Below, in pieces: positions 32,539 through 39,827 of a DNA stretch of 53,506 nt. Position 1 is the stretch's first letter, and the number at the start of each line of letters is the position of its first letter. The stretch covers positions 1 to 53,506 of the forward strand of contig JANWYQ010000127.1 of assembly GCA_025055015.1 (NCBI GenBank), in the 5' to 3' direction. The position numbers and the translations under genes were made by a program. The DNA comes from Caldilineales bacterium (GTDB lineage: Bacteria > Chloroflexota > Anaerolineae > JAAEKA01). The notes under the pieces are model-generated. The model saw nothing but the letters and a program-made list of their open reading frames with translations. It was not told the origin of the DNA and searched no databases.

Positions 32539-33810
32539 ATGTTTACGCGCGTTGAGGCGCTGTCCTATCGTTGTCTGCGCTATGTTGACCAGAGGCTCAC
32601 TCCCTTCCAGGTGCTGATCGGCCCTAACGCCAGCGGCAAGTCCGCCCTTCTCGATGTGATCGCCTTTCTGTCCGACCTTGTTCGTGAGAAGGAGGGTGTA
32701 GCCGCTGCCGTGGCAGCTCGCGTGCCCGACGTGCGGGATCTGTGCTGGATGCGGCGCAGCGACGCTTTTGAGCTGGCGGTGGAGGCAGCCATTCCGCGCG
32801 CGTTGCACACGCAGCGAAACGGCGCCTATTCCCACGTGCGCTACGAGGTGCGCATCGGACTTCACCCGGAAACGCAGGAGCTGGGCATACTGGCCGAGGC
32901 CCTCTGGCTAAAGGGAGAGGCGCCCAACGCTGACCGGTCTCGCAACGGCCAAAAAGCGCTGTTTCCTGAGGAGGTGAAGCCTCCGCAGTCCATCGTAACC
33001 GGTCCGCACCAGTGGGCGCCGGCGGGACGGCGACGAGTGCTCAACAAGGTGGCCGAGTCGGGCAACGACTATTTCCGCGCTGAGACCTCTGCATGGAACA
33101 ACTTGTTTCGGCTGGGCCCGCGCCGGTCGGCCTTAGCCAACCTGCCGGAGGACGAGGAGAAGTTCCCGGTGTCCATCTGGTTCCGACGCTCGCTGTTGGA
33201 AGGGGTCCAGCGGCTGGCCCTCAACAGCGAAGCGTTGCGCCGGCCAAGCCGCCCCGGCGTCCCAAGGCGCTTCATACCCGATGGCTCCAACCTACCGTGG
33301 GTGGTGCAGGACCTCCACGAGCGAGCGCCGCAGCGCCTTCGGGAGTGGATTGCGCACGTGCGCACTGCGCTGCCCGATCTGCGCAATATCCGCACCGTCG
33401 AGCGGCCGGAGGATCGTCACCGCTATTTGGTTCTGGACTACGACACCGGCCTTGAGGCCCCGTCGTGGCTGGTGTCGGACGGCACCTTGCGTCTGCTGGC
33501 ACTGACCATCCTGGCTTACCTGCCTGACCTGGAGGGAGTGTACCTGATCGAGGAGCCGGAGAACGGCATCCACCCGCGCGCGGTGGAGACGGTTTTGCAG
33601 TCGCTATCGTCTGTCTACGGCGCCCAGGTCTTGCTGGCCACGCATTCACCGGTCATCCTGAGCTTGGCGCAGCCCCATCAGGTGTTGTGTTTCGCACGAA
33701 CGCTCCAGGGCGCCACCGACATTGTGGTCGGCTCGGAGCACCCACGGCTGCGCGAGTGGCGTGGGGAGACGGACCTCGGAACCCTCTTCGCCAGCGGAGT
33801 CTTGGGATGA
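32539..33810 (+). CDS. AAA_21-type (OLD-like) ATPase, candidate defence protein
   Basis: 423 residues. It begins with VEALSYRCLRYVDQRLTPFQ, the usual N-terminus of ABC/SMC-like AAA ATPases, and has Walker A GPNASGKS (28-35), an ABC-signature-like SDGTLRLLALTIL, Walker B VYLIEEPENGIHPRA and an H-loop LLATHSPVIL. Between them is a variable helical insertion. There is no TOPRIM domain in this chain, unlike OLD itself. The next gene overlaps by four bases (ATGA) and encodes a small TOPRIM-like protein, an arrangement known from anti-phage ATPase/nuclease pairs such as PARIS-type systems. Third codon positions are less GC-rich than in neighbours, hinting at transfer. Confidence 0.85.
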   Translation: MFTRVEALSYRCLRYVDQRLTPFQVLIGPNASGKSALLDVIAFLSDLVREKEGVAAAVAARVPDVRDLCWMRRSDAFELAVEAAIPRALHTQRNGAYSHVRYEVRIGLHPETQELGILAEALWLKGEAPNADRSRNGQKALFPEEVKPPQSIVTGPHQWAPAGRRRVLNKVAESGNDYFRAETSAWNNLFRLGPRRSALANLPEDEEKFPVSIWFRRSLLEGVQRLALNSEALRRPSRPGVPRRFIPDGSNLPWVVQDLHERAPQRLREWIAHVRTALPDLRNIRTVERPEDRHRYLVLDYDTGLEAPSWLVSDGTLRLLALTILAYLPDLEGVYLIEEPENGIHPRAVETVLQSLSSVYGAQVLLATHSPVILSLAQPHQVLCFARTLQGATDIVVGSEHPRLREWRGETDLGTLFASGVLG

Positions 33811-34454
33811 CCGACGCAACGAACTTGTTCCATAAGGACCTCGTTGCCTTGGTGGCAGACAAGAACATGGAGGCTGTGGTATCTAGCCTTCTGAGCCGAT
33901 CCCCGGACCTGAAGATTCGCCACTTCTCCTTTGATATCTTCGTGTACCCGCGGCGGGATCCTGGCTGTCTGAACGAGGCCCACGATTTCCTGCACCCCTT
34001 TCGGTCAGTGTATCGGTTTGCCTTGGTGATGTTTGACCACGAAGGATGCGGCCGGGAGTCCGTCCCGGCGGAGATGCTGGCCGACGAAGTAAAGCTGCAG
34101 CTGGAGCGATCGAACTGGGATGGCCGAGCCGAGGTAGTGATCCTGGCTCCTGAGCTAGAAGTCTGGGCGTGGGGCGACCCATCCCTTCTGCAGGAAGTTA
34201 TCGGCTGGTCGGAGCCGATGTCTCTGCGCGACTGGTTAGTTGAGCGCAAGCTATGGCTACAGGATCAGTCCAAGCCTCTGCGCCCCAAGGAAGCGCTCGA
34301 GGCGGCGCTTCGTCATGTGCGCAAGCCCCGGTCATCAGCGCTTTACGGGGAGCTCACTCGGTTGGTCAGTCTGGAGGGTCACACCGAGCCAGCCTTCGTT
34401 CGGCTAACGGCGGCCTTGAGGCGGTGGTGCGGCTCTCCCGCTGCGCAGGCGTGA
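33807..34454 (+). CDS. Small TOPRIM/DUF4276-like partner of the AAA ATPase
   Basis: 215 residues, not firmly assigned. Near the N-terminus LVALVADKNMEAVVSSLL (Asp18, Glu22) resembles the first strand and Glu of TOPRIM-like DUF4276/DUF4435 proteins. FALVMFDHEGCG (Asp77, Glu79) fits the DxD-type strand, and ILAPELEVWAWG (Glu116, Glu118) a third acidic site. The C-terminal half is helical and basic. The start at 33807 overlaps the ATPase stop, giving tight coupling; the open frame upstream of it is only the ATPase read out of frame. If the fold is right it would be a nuclease or effector released by the ATPase. Codon use is AT-richer than flanking genes. Confidence 0.65.
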   Translation: MTDATNLFHKDLVALVADKNMEAVVSSLLSRSPDLKIRHFSFDIFVYPRRDPGCLNEAHDFLHPFRSVYRFALVMFDHEGCGRESVPAEMLADEVKLQLERSNWDGRAEVVILAPELEVWAWGDPSLLQEVIGWSEPMSLRDWLVERKLWLQDQSKPLRPKEALEAALRHVRKPRSSALYGELTRLVSLEGHTEPAFVRLTAALRRWCGSPAAQA

Positions 34455-34513
34455 CAGTGGAGCCCCCTCGCCGAGGAACCGCGTCCGGCGACTGCGGACG
34501 CCTATTTTGAGCC

Positions 34514-35308
34514 ATGACGATCCGATCTGAACCCATCGAGTTGGCCTACAGCGAGATTGGAAGCGGGCCACCGCTGGTGCTGTTGCACGGCTTGGGCGGC
34601 GGCCAGGACAACTGGCAGCTCCAGGTGCCCGCGCTCGCGCCTCGCTATCGCCTGATCCTGCCCGACCTGCGCGGGCATGGCCGGTCCCCCAAGCCCAAGG
34701 GGCCGTACCGGATGGAGCAGATGGCGGCCGACGTGGCGAAGTTGCTGCGCCGGCTGGAGGCGTGGCCGGCCCACGTGCTGGGCCTATCGCTGGGCGGCGC
34801 AGTGGCCTTGCAGCTGGCCCTGGACGAGCCGAGGTTGGTGCGGAGCCTGGTGCTGGTGAACACCCTCCCCAAGTTCGCCACGGCCGACTGGCGGCAGCGG
34901 ATGCTGGGTGTGCGCCGCTTCGTCGCCGCCTACGTCCTCGGCATGGACCGCATTGCGGAGCAGGTGGCCGGGCGCCTCTTCCCCAAGCCGGAGCAAGGGC
35001 TCCTGCGCGCCGAGGCGGCGGCGCATCTGGCCCGCAACGACCTGGCCGCCTACCGTGCCTCCCTGTGGGCGGTGGCCCGCTTCGACGTCACCCCCCGCTT
35101 GAGCAAGATCGCCTGCCCTGCCTTGGTGATTGCCGGCGACCAGGACACCACCCTGCCCCTCGAGCCCAAGCGGCGCCTGGCCGAGCAGATCCCGGGCGCC
35201 CGGCTTTTGGTGGTGCCCAACTCCGGCCACGCCACCCCTCTGGACCAGCCCGAGGCCTTCAACGCCGCGGTGTTGGGGTTCCTGGCGCAGATCGAAGGGG
35301 GGAGCTAA
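34514..35308 (+). CDS. Alpha/beta hydrolase
   Basis: 264 residues, alpha/beta-hydrolase fold. Oxyanion motif LLHGLGGGQDNW, DLRGHGRSPKPKG, nucleophile elbow GLSLGG (Ser near 94), acid in GDQDTTLPLE and the catalytic His in NSGHATPLDQPEAF. This is the family of esterases, lactonases and 3-oxoadipate enol-lactonase-like enzymes; the substrate is not evident. It follows the AAA/TOPRIM pair by 60 bp, but codon use returns to the GC-rich norm, so it is probably not part of that system. Confidence 0.9.
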   Translation: MTIRSEPIELAYSEIGSGPPLVLLHGLGGGQDNWQLQVPALAPRYRLILPDLRGHGRSPKPKGPYRMEQMAADVAKLLRRLEAWPAHVLGLSLGGAVALQLALDEPRLVRSLVLVNTLPKFATADWRQRMLGVRRFVAAYVLGMDRIAEQVAGRLFPKPEQGLLRAEAAAHLARNDLAAYRASLWAVARFDVTPRLSKIACPALVIAGDQDTTLPLEPKRRLAEQIPGARLLVVPNSGHATPLDQPEAFNAAVLGFLAQIEGGS

Positions 35309-35365
35309 ATCCTACCGGCGACACCCCACACGGGCGTGGTGTCAAGCCGCGGCCAATCAAACCAA

Positions 35366-35529
35366 GGAGTTCGCACCCTCAGGTGCGAACGGCCGCCGCG
35401 AGAACATTTGGCCGCGGAGTTCGCACCCCCAGGTGCGAACGACAACCTCCCTCGGTGCGCAAAGCAGCGCAGGAAGGAAAGGCCCCGGCCATGGCATCAC
35501 GCGCGGAGTTCGCACCCCCAGGTGCGAAC
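35366..35529. repeat. Three copies of 25-bp palindrome, family C
   Basis: Copies at 35366-35390, 35416-35440 and 35505-35529 share GGAGTTCGCACC(C/T)(C)CAGGTGCGAAC, with 8-9-bp perfect arms. They lie in the 35309-35600 gap after the hydrolase gene, which holds no gene. Confidence 0.92.
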
Positions 35530-35600
35530 TCCGCCGGGACACCCGTGCGGGTGAGCGAGGGATCACCCAAAAGGATGAGAAAAAATCATCCATCGCCGTG

Positions 35601-35658
35601 GTGACAGTGGGTGAGGGATTGTGATATCATGCGCATAAGCGAACTTTGAAGGTTCGCT
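35601..35658 (+). promoter_or_regulatory. Promoter and 5'-UTR hairpin of the oxidase operon
   Basis: GTGACA (35601-35606), an 18-bp spacer and TATCAT (35625-35630). Just downstream a hairpin AGCGAAC-TTTGAAG-GTTCGCT (35638-35658) sits in the leader, 19 bases before the ATG at 35678. The hairpin may protect the transcript or bind a regulator. Confidence 0.55.
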
Positions 35659-35677
35659 GCTTCTTGTTGTGTGCGCT

Positions 35678-36052
35678 ATGAACGGCCAGCGTGTGCTCAT
35701 CATCTCCAAGCATCCCTTGTTCGCCGACGCCATCGCCCACGTGTTGAGCAGCGAGGGGATTGCGGTGGTAGGCGTGGCCGGTGACCTGCCGCGCGCCGCC
35801 GAGCTGATCAGCGAACAACGCCCCTCGGCCATCGTGGTGGACTGCGACGACCCTAGCCACCCGGACCCCGATCTGATGGGCCTGATGATGGCCAGCGACA
35901 CCGAGGCCCATCTCGTGCTGCTCTCGCTGGACAGCAACCGCATGGCCGTCTACCAGTGGCATCAGGTGGGCCATGCGACCTCGGCCGATCTGGTGTCGGC
36001 GTTGAGCACCTCGATGCAGCGCATCAACGCGCTGCGGGGAGCCGCTGACTGA
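35678..36052 (+). CDS. Degenerate response-regulator receiver protein
   Basis: 124 residues with receiver-like fold: VLIISKHPLFADAIAHVLSSEG resembles the first strand and helix of NarL-type receivers, and VVDC gives an Asp55 at the phosphoacceptor position. The acidic pair that normally follows strand 1 (DD) is replaced by Ser-Lys, and the Lys of strand 5 is not evident, so it probably cannot be phosphorylated normally. There is no output domain. The ATG at 35678 is chosen over the GTG at 35669. The stop overlaps the next ATG (TGATG), making it the first gene of the oxidase operon; a pseudo-receiver role is inferred. Confidence 0.65.
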   Translation: MNGQRVLIISKHPLFADAIAHVLSSEGIAVVGVAGDLPRAAELISEQRPSAIVVDCDDPSHPDPDLMGLMMASDTEAHLVLLSLDSNRMAVYQWHQVGHATSADLVSALSTSMQRINALRGAAD

Positions 36053-36762
36053 TGGCTGTGCACACTCTGTCCTCTCAGGGCGGCATGCGGTTTCGTTTCT
36101 CCTGGTGGTGGCTGGCGCTGGCCCTGCTCGCCGCGGTGGTGCTGGGCGTGCTGGCCTTCGCCATCTTTCAGCCGGTGAAGGTGTTGCCGCGCATCCGCGT
36201 GTCTCCCGGTTTTACCCTGGTAGACCAGCACGGCAACCGGCTGACCAACGAGGACCTGCGCGGCAAGACCGTGCTCTATACCTTCCTCTACACCGGGTGC
36301 GGCGCTGCCTGCGACGAGCTGAACGCCACCATGCGCGAGGTGCAGAGCCGCCTGGCCGAGGTCAACGTGGCCAACATGCCGGTGCAGCTGGTCACCATCT
36401 CCTTTGACCCGGAGCGCGATACGCCGGAGCGGCTTCAGGCCTACGCCGATGCCGTAGGAGCGGACGGCGACCAGTGGCGGTTCGCCACGGCCGACCCCGC
36501 GCGGATCAAACAGCTGGTGGGCCTGGGCTTCGAGGTCTACTACACGCCCGACGGCCAGGGCGGCTTCCGCTTCGACCCGGCCTACGTGCTGGTGGACGGC
36601 TGGGGCATCGTCCGCGGCGAGTACAAGCACCAGGTGGAGGTGCGCGATGCCGACCGCATCCTGCGCCACATCGGCGTGCTGTCGGAGGAGGTGTTGAAGA
36701 GCAAGGGCGCCAACAAGCTGGTGTACGAGGCGGCTCACCTGTTTTTGTGCTATGCGCGCTAG
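36052..36762 (+). CDS. SCO1/SenC-type protein 1, membrane-anchored
   Basis: 236 residues. One transmembrane anchor (about 17-39) precedes a thioredoxin-like SCO domain facing outside. The copper pair is C83-x3-C87 (TGCGAACDEL) and the segment VTISFDPERDTPERL is typical. The conserved His that completes the copper site in SCO proteins is missing: the matching region reads RFDPAYVLVDGWGIV. It may act as a thiol reductant for CuA rather than a metal carrier. It overlaps its neighbours on both sides, and a second SCO gene follows. Confidence 0.88.
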   Translation: MAVHTLSSQGGMRFRFSWWWLALALLAAVVLGVLAFAIFQPVKVLPRIRVSPGFTLVDQHGNRLTNEDLRGKTVLYTFLYTGCGAACDELNATMREVQSRLAEVNVANMPVQLVTISFDPERDTPERLQAYADAVGADGDQWRFATADPARIKQLVGLGFEVYYTPDGQGGFRFDPAYVLVDGWGIVRGEYKHQVEVRDADRILRHIGVLSEEVLKSKGANKLVYEAAHLFLCYAR

Positions 36763-37369
36763 ATCCTTTTCCCGGCGTTCTACCGTCCGTCGGGCCCTCC
36801 CCTGGCTCCTTCTGCCGACGCTGGTAGCCGTGCTGGTTACCGGCTGCGCTGCGCCCTACCAATACCACGGTCTCTACCTCGAGTCGCCTAAGCCGGCAGC
36901 CGACTTCACCCTCACCGGCGCCGGCGGCCGGCCGGTCAGCCTGAGCGACTTTCAAGGCAAGGTGGTCCTGCTCTACTTCGGCTACGCCTTCTGTCCCGAC
37001 GTGTGCCCGACCACCATGACCGAGGTGGCCAAGGCCGTCCAGGCGCTGGGCAAGCGGGCCGAGGACGTGCAGGTGATCATGATCTCGGTGGACCCTGAGC
37101 GCGACACGCCGGACCGCCTGGCGGAGTACGTGGCCTATTTCGACCCGCGCTTCATCGGGCTCACCGGCACGCCGGACGAGATCGCAGACGTCGCCACCCT
37201 GTACGGCATCTTCTACGAGAAGCACGAGGGCACCGCAGCCACCGGCTACCTGGTGGACCACACCGCCACCGTCACCGTGGTGGATCGGCAGGGCCGAGTG
37301 CGCCTGGTATGGCCCTTCGGCACCACCGGCGAGGACATGGCATCCGATCTCAAGCAGCTGCTGCGCTAA
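36752..37369 (+). CDS. SCO1/SenC-type copper chaperone 2, lipoprotein
   Basis: 205 residues. A lipoprotein signal with lipobox LVTGC (Cys32) anchors it outside the membrane. The SCO domain has CPDVC (Cys81, Cys85), SVDPERDTPDRL and the conserved His170 (LVDHTATV), so all copper ligands are present. It should deliver Cu to the CuA site of the CoxB encoded two genes downstream. It overlaps the first SCO gene by 11 bp. Confidence 0.93.
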   Translation: MRARSFSRRSTVRRALPWLLLPTLVAVLVTGCAAPYQYHGLYLESPKPAADFTLTGAGGRPVSLSDFQGKVVLLYFGYAFCPDVCPTTMTEVAKAVQALGKRAEDVQVIMISVDPERDTPDRLAEYVAYFDPRFIGLTGTPDEIADVATLYGIFYEKHEGTAATGYLVDHTATVTVVDRQGRVRLVWPFGTTGEDMASDLKQLLR

Positions 37370-37393
37370 TCTTTCATCTCAAGGAGGTACCCT

Positions 37394-37537
37394 ATGGCAG
37401 GCCCAGAGTCCCACAGCGAAGGCGAGTTTCACCCGCGCGGCACGGTGGCCGTCCTGGTGATCTTCGCCGTCACCCTGGCTGTCCTTTGGGGCAGCATTTA
37501 CCTGATCCTCGTGAGCCAAGGAGCAACCATGCCATGA
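37394..37537 (+). CDS. Cytochrome c oxidase subunit IIa (CoxIIa, ba3-type)
   Basis: 47 residues with one transmembrane helix (HPRGTVAVLVIFAVTLAVLW, then GSIYLILV). Length, position directly before subunit II and the Pro-rich pre-helix motif match the small subunit IIa of ba3-type oxidases (first seen in Thermus), which supplies the helix missing from subunit II. A perfect AAGGAGGT lies seven bases before the ATG. The stop overlaps the coxB ATG (ATGA). Confidence 0.88.
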   Translation: MAGPESHSEGEFHPRGTVAVLVIFAVTLAVLWGSIYLILVSQGATMP

Positions 37538-38034
37538 CCCCATCTCAAACTCCACAACCCTCGCTACAGATTGATCGCTACGAGCGCGGGTGGATGATCG
37601 CCGCCATTGTGCTGCTGGCCACCTTTGCCCTGGCCGTCACCGTGGCGGGCGCAGCCATGGGCATTCAGCTGCCAGCCCCAGAGCTCCGGGTAAACCCGCA
37701 GACCGTGGCCTCGGAGGGCCCCTTCGCCCAGCCCGGCGTGCGCGAGCTGGCTCCCGGTCGCTACGAGGCCTATATCATGTCCCAGACGTGGCTCTTCATC
37801 CCGCGCGAGATCAAGATCCCGAAGGGCTCGGAGATCACCTTGTACGTCACCAGCAAGGACGTGCAACACGGCTTCAAGCTGGAGGGCACCAACATCAACA
37901 TGATGGTGATCCCGGGCCAGGTGTCGCGGCTGACCTTCCGGGCTGAGAAGCCGGGTACTTACAACTTCATTTGCCACGAGTACTGCGGCCTCGGCCACGC
38001 CGCCATGTTTGGCACGCTGATCGTCACCGAATGA
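37534..38034 (+). CDS. coxB: Cytochrome c oxidase subunit II, ba3-type (CuA)
   Basis: 166 residues, one transmembrane helix (about 20-43) and an outer cupredoxin domain. All CuA ligands are visible: His112 (DVQHGFKL), Cys147, Glu149, Cys151 (ICHEYCG), His155 and Met158 (GLGHAAM). The short form with a single helix is characteristic of ba3/B-type oxidases. It accepts electrons from cytochrome c, for which two candidates lie downstream. It overlaps the CoxIIa gene and is followed by coxA after 22 bp. Confidence 0.95.
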   Translation: MTPSQTPQPSLQIDRYERGWMIAAIVLLATFALAVTVAGAAMGIQLPAPELRVNPQTVASEGPFAQPGVRELAPGRYEAYIMSQTWLFIPREIKIPKGSEITLYVTSKDVQHGFKLEGTNINMMVIPGQVSRLTFRAEKPGTYNFICHEYCGLGHAAMFGTLIVTE

Positions 38035-38056
38035 ACTCTTTTCCAGGAGCATCGCC

Positions 38057-39760
38057 ATGACAGCTATTACCTCAACCACTGCGGTGCCCGCAGCGCCTGT
38101 CGCCCGGCCAGCCACCTACGCGCTGTCGGCGACAGAGAAGCGGCTGGTGGGGCTGAACGTCCTGGTGGCCGTTTTGGCCCTTTTTATCGGCTCGCTGTTT
38201 GGCCCGCTGCAGGCTCTGGAGCACGCCCGCGTCGACTTGTATCCTCTGTTACAGCCGTTGCTGAAGTCCTACTACCAGGGCCTGACCCTGCACGGCGTGC
38301 TCAACGCCCTGGTGTGGACTACGTTCTTCATCACCGGCTTCTTCACCTTGACCATTCCCTTTGCCCTGCGCCGGCCTCTGGCCGCGCCCAAGCTGAACTG
38401 GGCCGGGTTCATCGTGCAGACGCTGGGCCTGTTGACCGCCGCCGTGCCCATCCTGCTGAACCAGGCATCGGTGCTCTACACCTTCTATCCCCCCCTGCAG
38501 GCCCACTTCACCTTCTATGTTGGCCTGACCCTGGTGGTGGTGGGTAGCTGGATCCAGGGCTACGGCTTCTACATCACCTTCTACCGCTGGCGCAAGGACA
38601 ACCCCGGCGTGCGCTCGCCCCTGATGGCCCTGGGCAGCGTTATCACCATGGTGCTGTGGCAGATCGCCACCCTGGGCGTGGCGGTGGAGATCCTCACCCA
38701 GCTCCTGCCCTGGTCCCTGGGCCTGCTCAAGGGCGTGGACCCGCAGCTCAACCGTACCTACTTCTGGTTCACCGGCCACCCGCTGGTGTACTTCTGGCTG
38801 CTGCCCGCCTACGTCTCCTGGTACACGATGCTGCCCAAGCAGGTAGACGGCAAGCTGTTCAGCGACGCGCTGGCCCGCTTTGCCTTCTGGCTGTTCCTCT
38901 TCCTCTCGGTGCCCCTGGGCTTCCATCACCAGTACGTGGACCCCGGCGTGCCCCCCATGTGGAAGTACATCCACGCCATCCTGACCTACGCGGTGGCCTT
39001 CCCCTCCATGCTCACGGCGTTTACCGTCATCGCCTCCCTGGAGGTCGGCGGCCGCGCCCGGGGCGGCAAGGGGCTGTTCGGCTGGATCCCGGCCCTGCCC
39101 TGGCGCACACCCTCGGTGAACCATCAGCTGTTGGCCGGCATCCTCTTCTTCCTGGGCGGCATCGGCGGCATCGTCAACGCTTCGTACAACGTCAACCTGG
39201 TGGTGCACAACACCGCCTGGGTGCCCGGCCACTTCCACCTGACCGTGGCCTCGGCCGTCACCCTCTCCTTTATGGGCATCGCCTACTGGATGGTACCCCA
39301 TATCACCGGCCGCACCCTGTGGGCGCCTAAGCTGGCGGTGATCCAGGGCTGGGTGTGGTTCGTGGGCATGTTGATCTTCGCCACGGCCCAGCACCGCGTG
39401 GGCCTGCTGGGCGCGCCGCGGCGCACCCCCCTGGGCCAGGCGCCCTACGTGCCGGCCTCGTGGCAGCCGTGGACCTTCCTCACAGCCATCGGCGGCGTGA
39501 TCCTGTTCGTGGGCGTGATCCTGTTCGTGGTGATCATCCTGGTCACGGTGCTGCGCAAGCCGGCGCACCCCAGCCAGGTGCCGGCCATCCCCGAGGCCGA
39601 GGCGCTGCAGGACCCGCAGCTCACCCCCGCCTGGCTCGATCGCTGGGCGCCCTGGCTCGTGGCCACCGTGGCCCTGATCCTGATCGCCTACGGCCCGCAG
39701 CTCATCTACCAGATCGCTAATATGTCCAACACCTCGCCGGGCTTCAACAACATCTGGTGA
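38057..39760 (+). CDS. coxA: Cytochrome c oxidase subunit I, ba3-type
   Basis: 567 residues, about thirteen transmembrane helices, haem-copper oxidase that reduces O2 and pumps protons. Ligands: low-spin haem His in [11 protein letters not shown], the CuB His with cross-linked Tyr region [21 protein letters not shown], the His pair in [11 protein letters not shown] and the high-spin haem region [15 protein letters not shown]. The Glu of the D-channel is absent, as usual in B-type enzymes. CAGGAG lies upstream of the ATG. Suited to low oxygen or high temperature. Confidence 0.96.
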   Translation: MTAITSTTAVPAAPVARPATYALSATEKRLVGLNVLVAVLALFIGSLFGPLQALEHARVDLYPLLQPLLKSYYQGLTLHGVLNALVWTTFFITGFFTLTIPFALRRPLAAPKLNWAGFIVQTLGLLTAAVPILLNQASVLYTFYPPLQAHFTFYVGLTLVVVGSWIQGYGFYITFYRWRKDNPGVRSPLMALGSVITMVLWQIATLGVAVEILTQLLPWSLGLLKGVDPQLNRTYFWFTGHPLVYFWLLPAYVSWYTMLPKQVDGKLFSDALARFAFWLFLFLSVPLGFHHQYVDPGVPPMWKYIHAILTYAVAFPSMLTAFTVIASLEVGGRARGGKGLFGWIPALPWRTPSVNHQLLAGILFFLGGIGGIVNASYNVNLVVHNTAWVPGHFHLTVASAVTLSFMGIAYWMVPHITGRTLWAPKLAVIQGWVWFVGMLIFATAQHRVGLLGAPRRTPLGQAPYVPASWQPWTFLTAIGGVILFVGVILFVVIILVTVLRKPAHPSQVPAIPEAEALQDPQLTPAWLDRWAPWLVATVALILIAYGPQLIYQIANMSNTSPGFNNIW

Positions 39761-39772
39761 CCCGAGCGCCCA

Positions 39773-39814
39773 GGGCAGAGTAGCCGGCTGTGCCAAGAGC
39801 TGGCTACTCTGCCC
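39773..39814 (+). promoter_or_regulatory. Intercistronic hairpin between coxA and the cytochrome b fusion
   Basis: A perfect 13-bp inverted repeat (GGGCAGAGTAGCC / GGCTACTCTGCCC) with a 16-nt loop occupies most of the 67-bp gap. It is followed by a C/T-rich stretch, not a T run. It may stabilise the oxidase message or partly terminate before the fusion gene. Confidence 0.65.
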
Positions 39815-39827
39815 CTTCCCTTCTCCT

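Noticed and set aside
35357..35593. Small proteins in the 35.3-35.6 kb gap on either strand
   Set aside because: They only translate the three family C palindromes.
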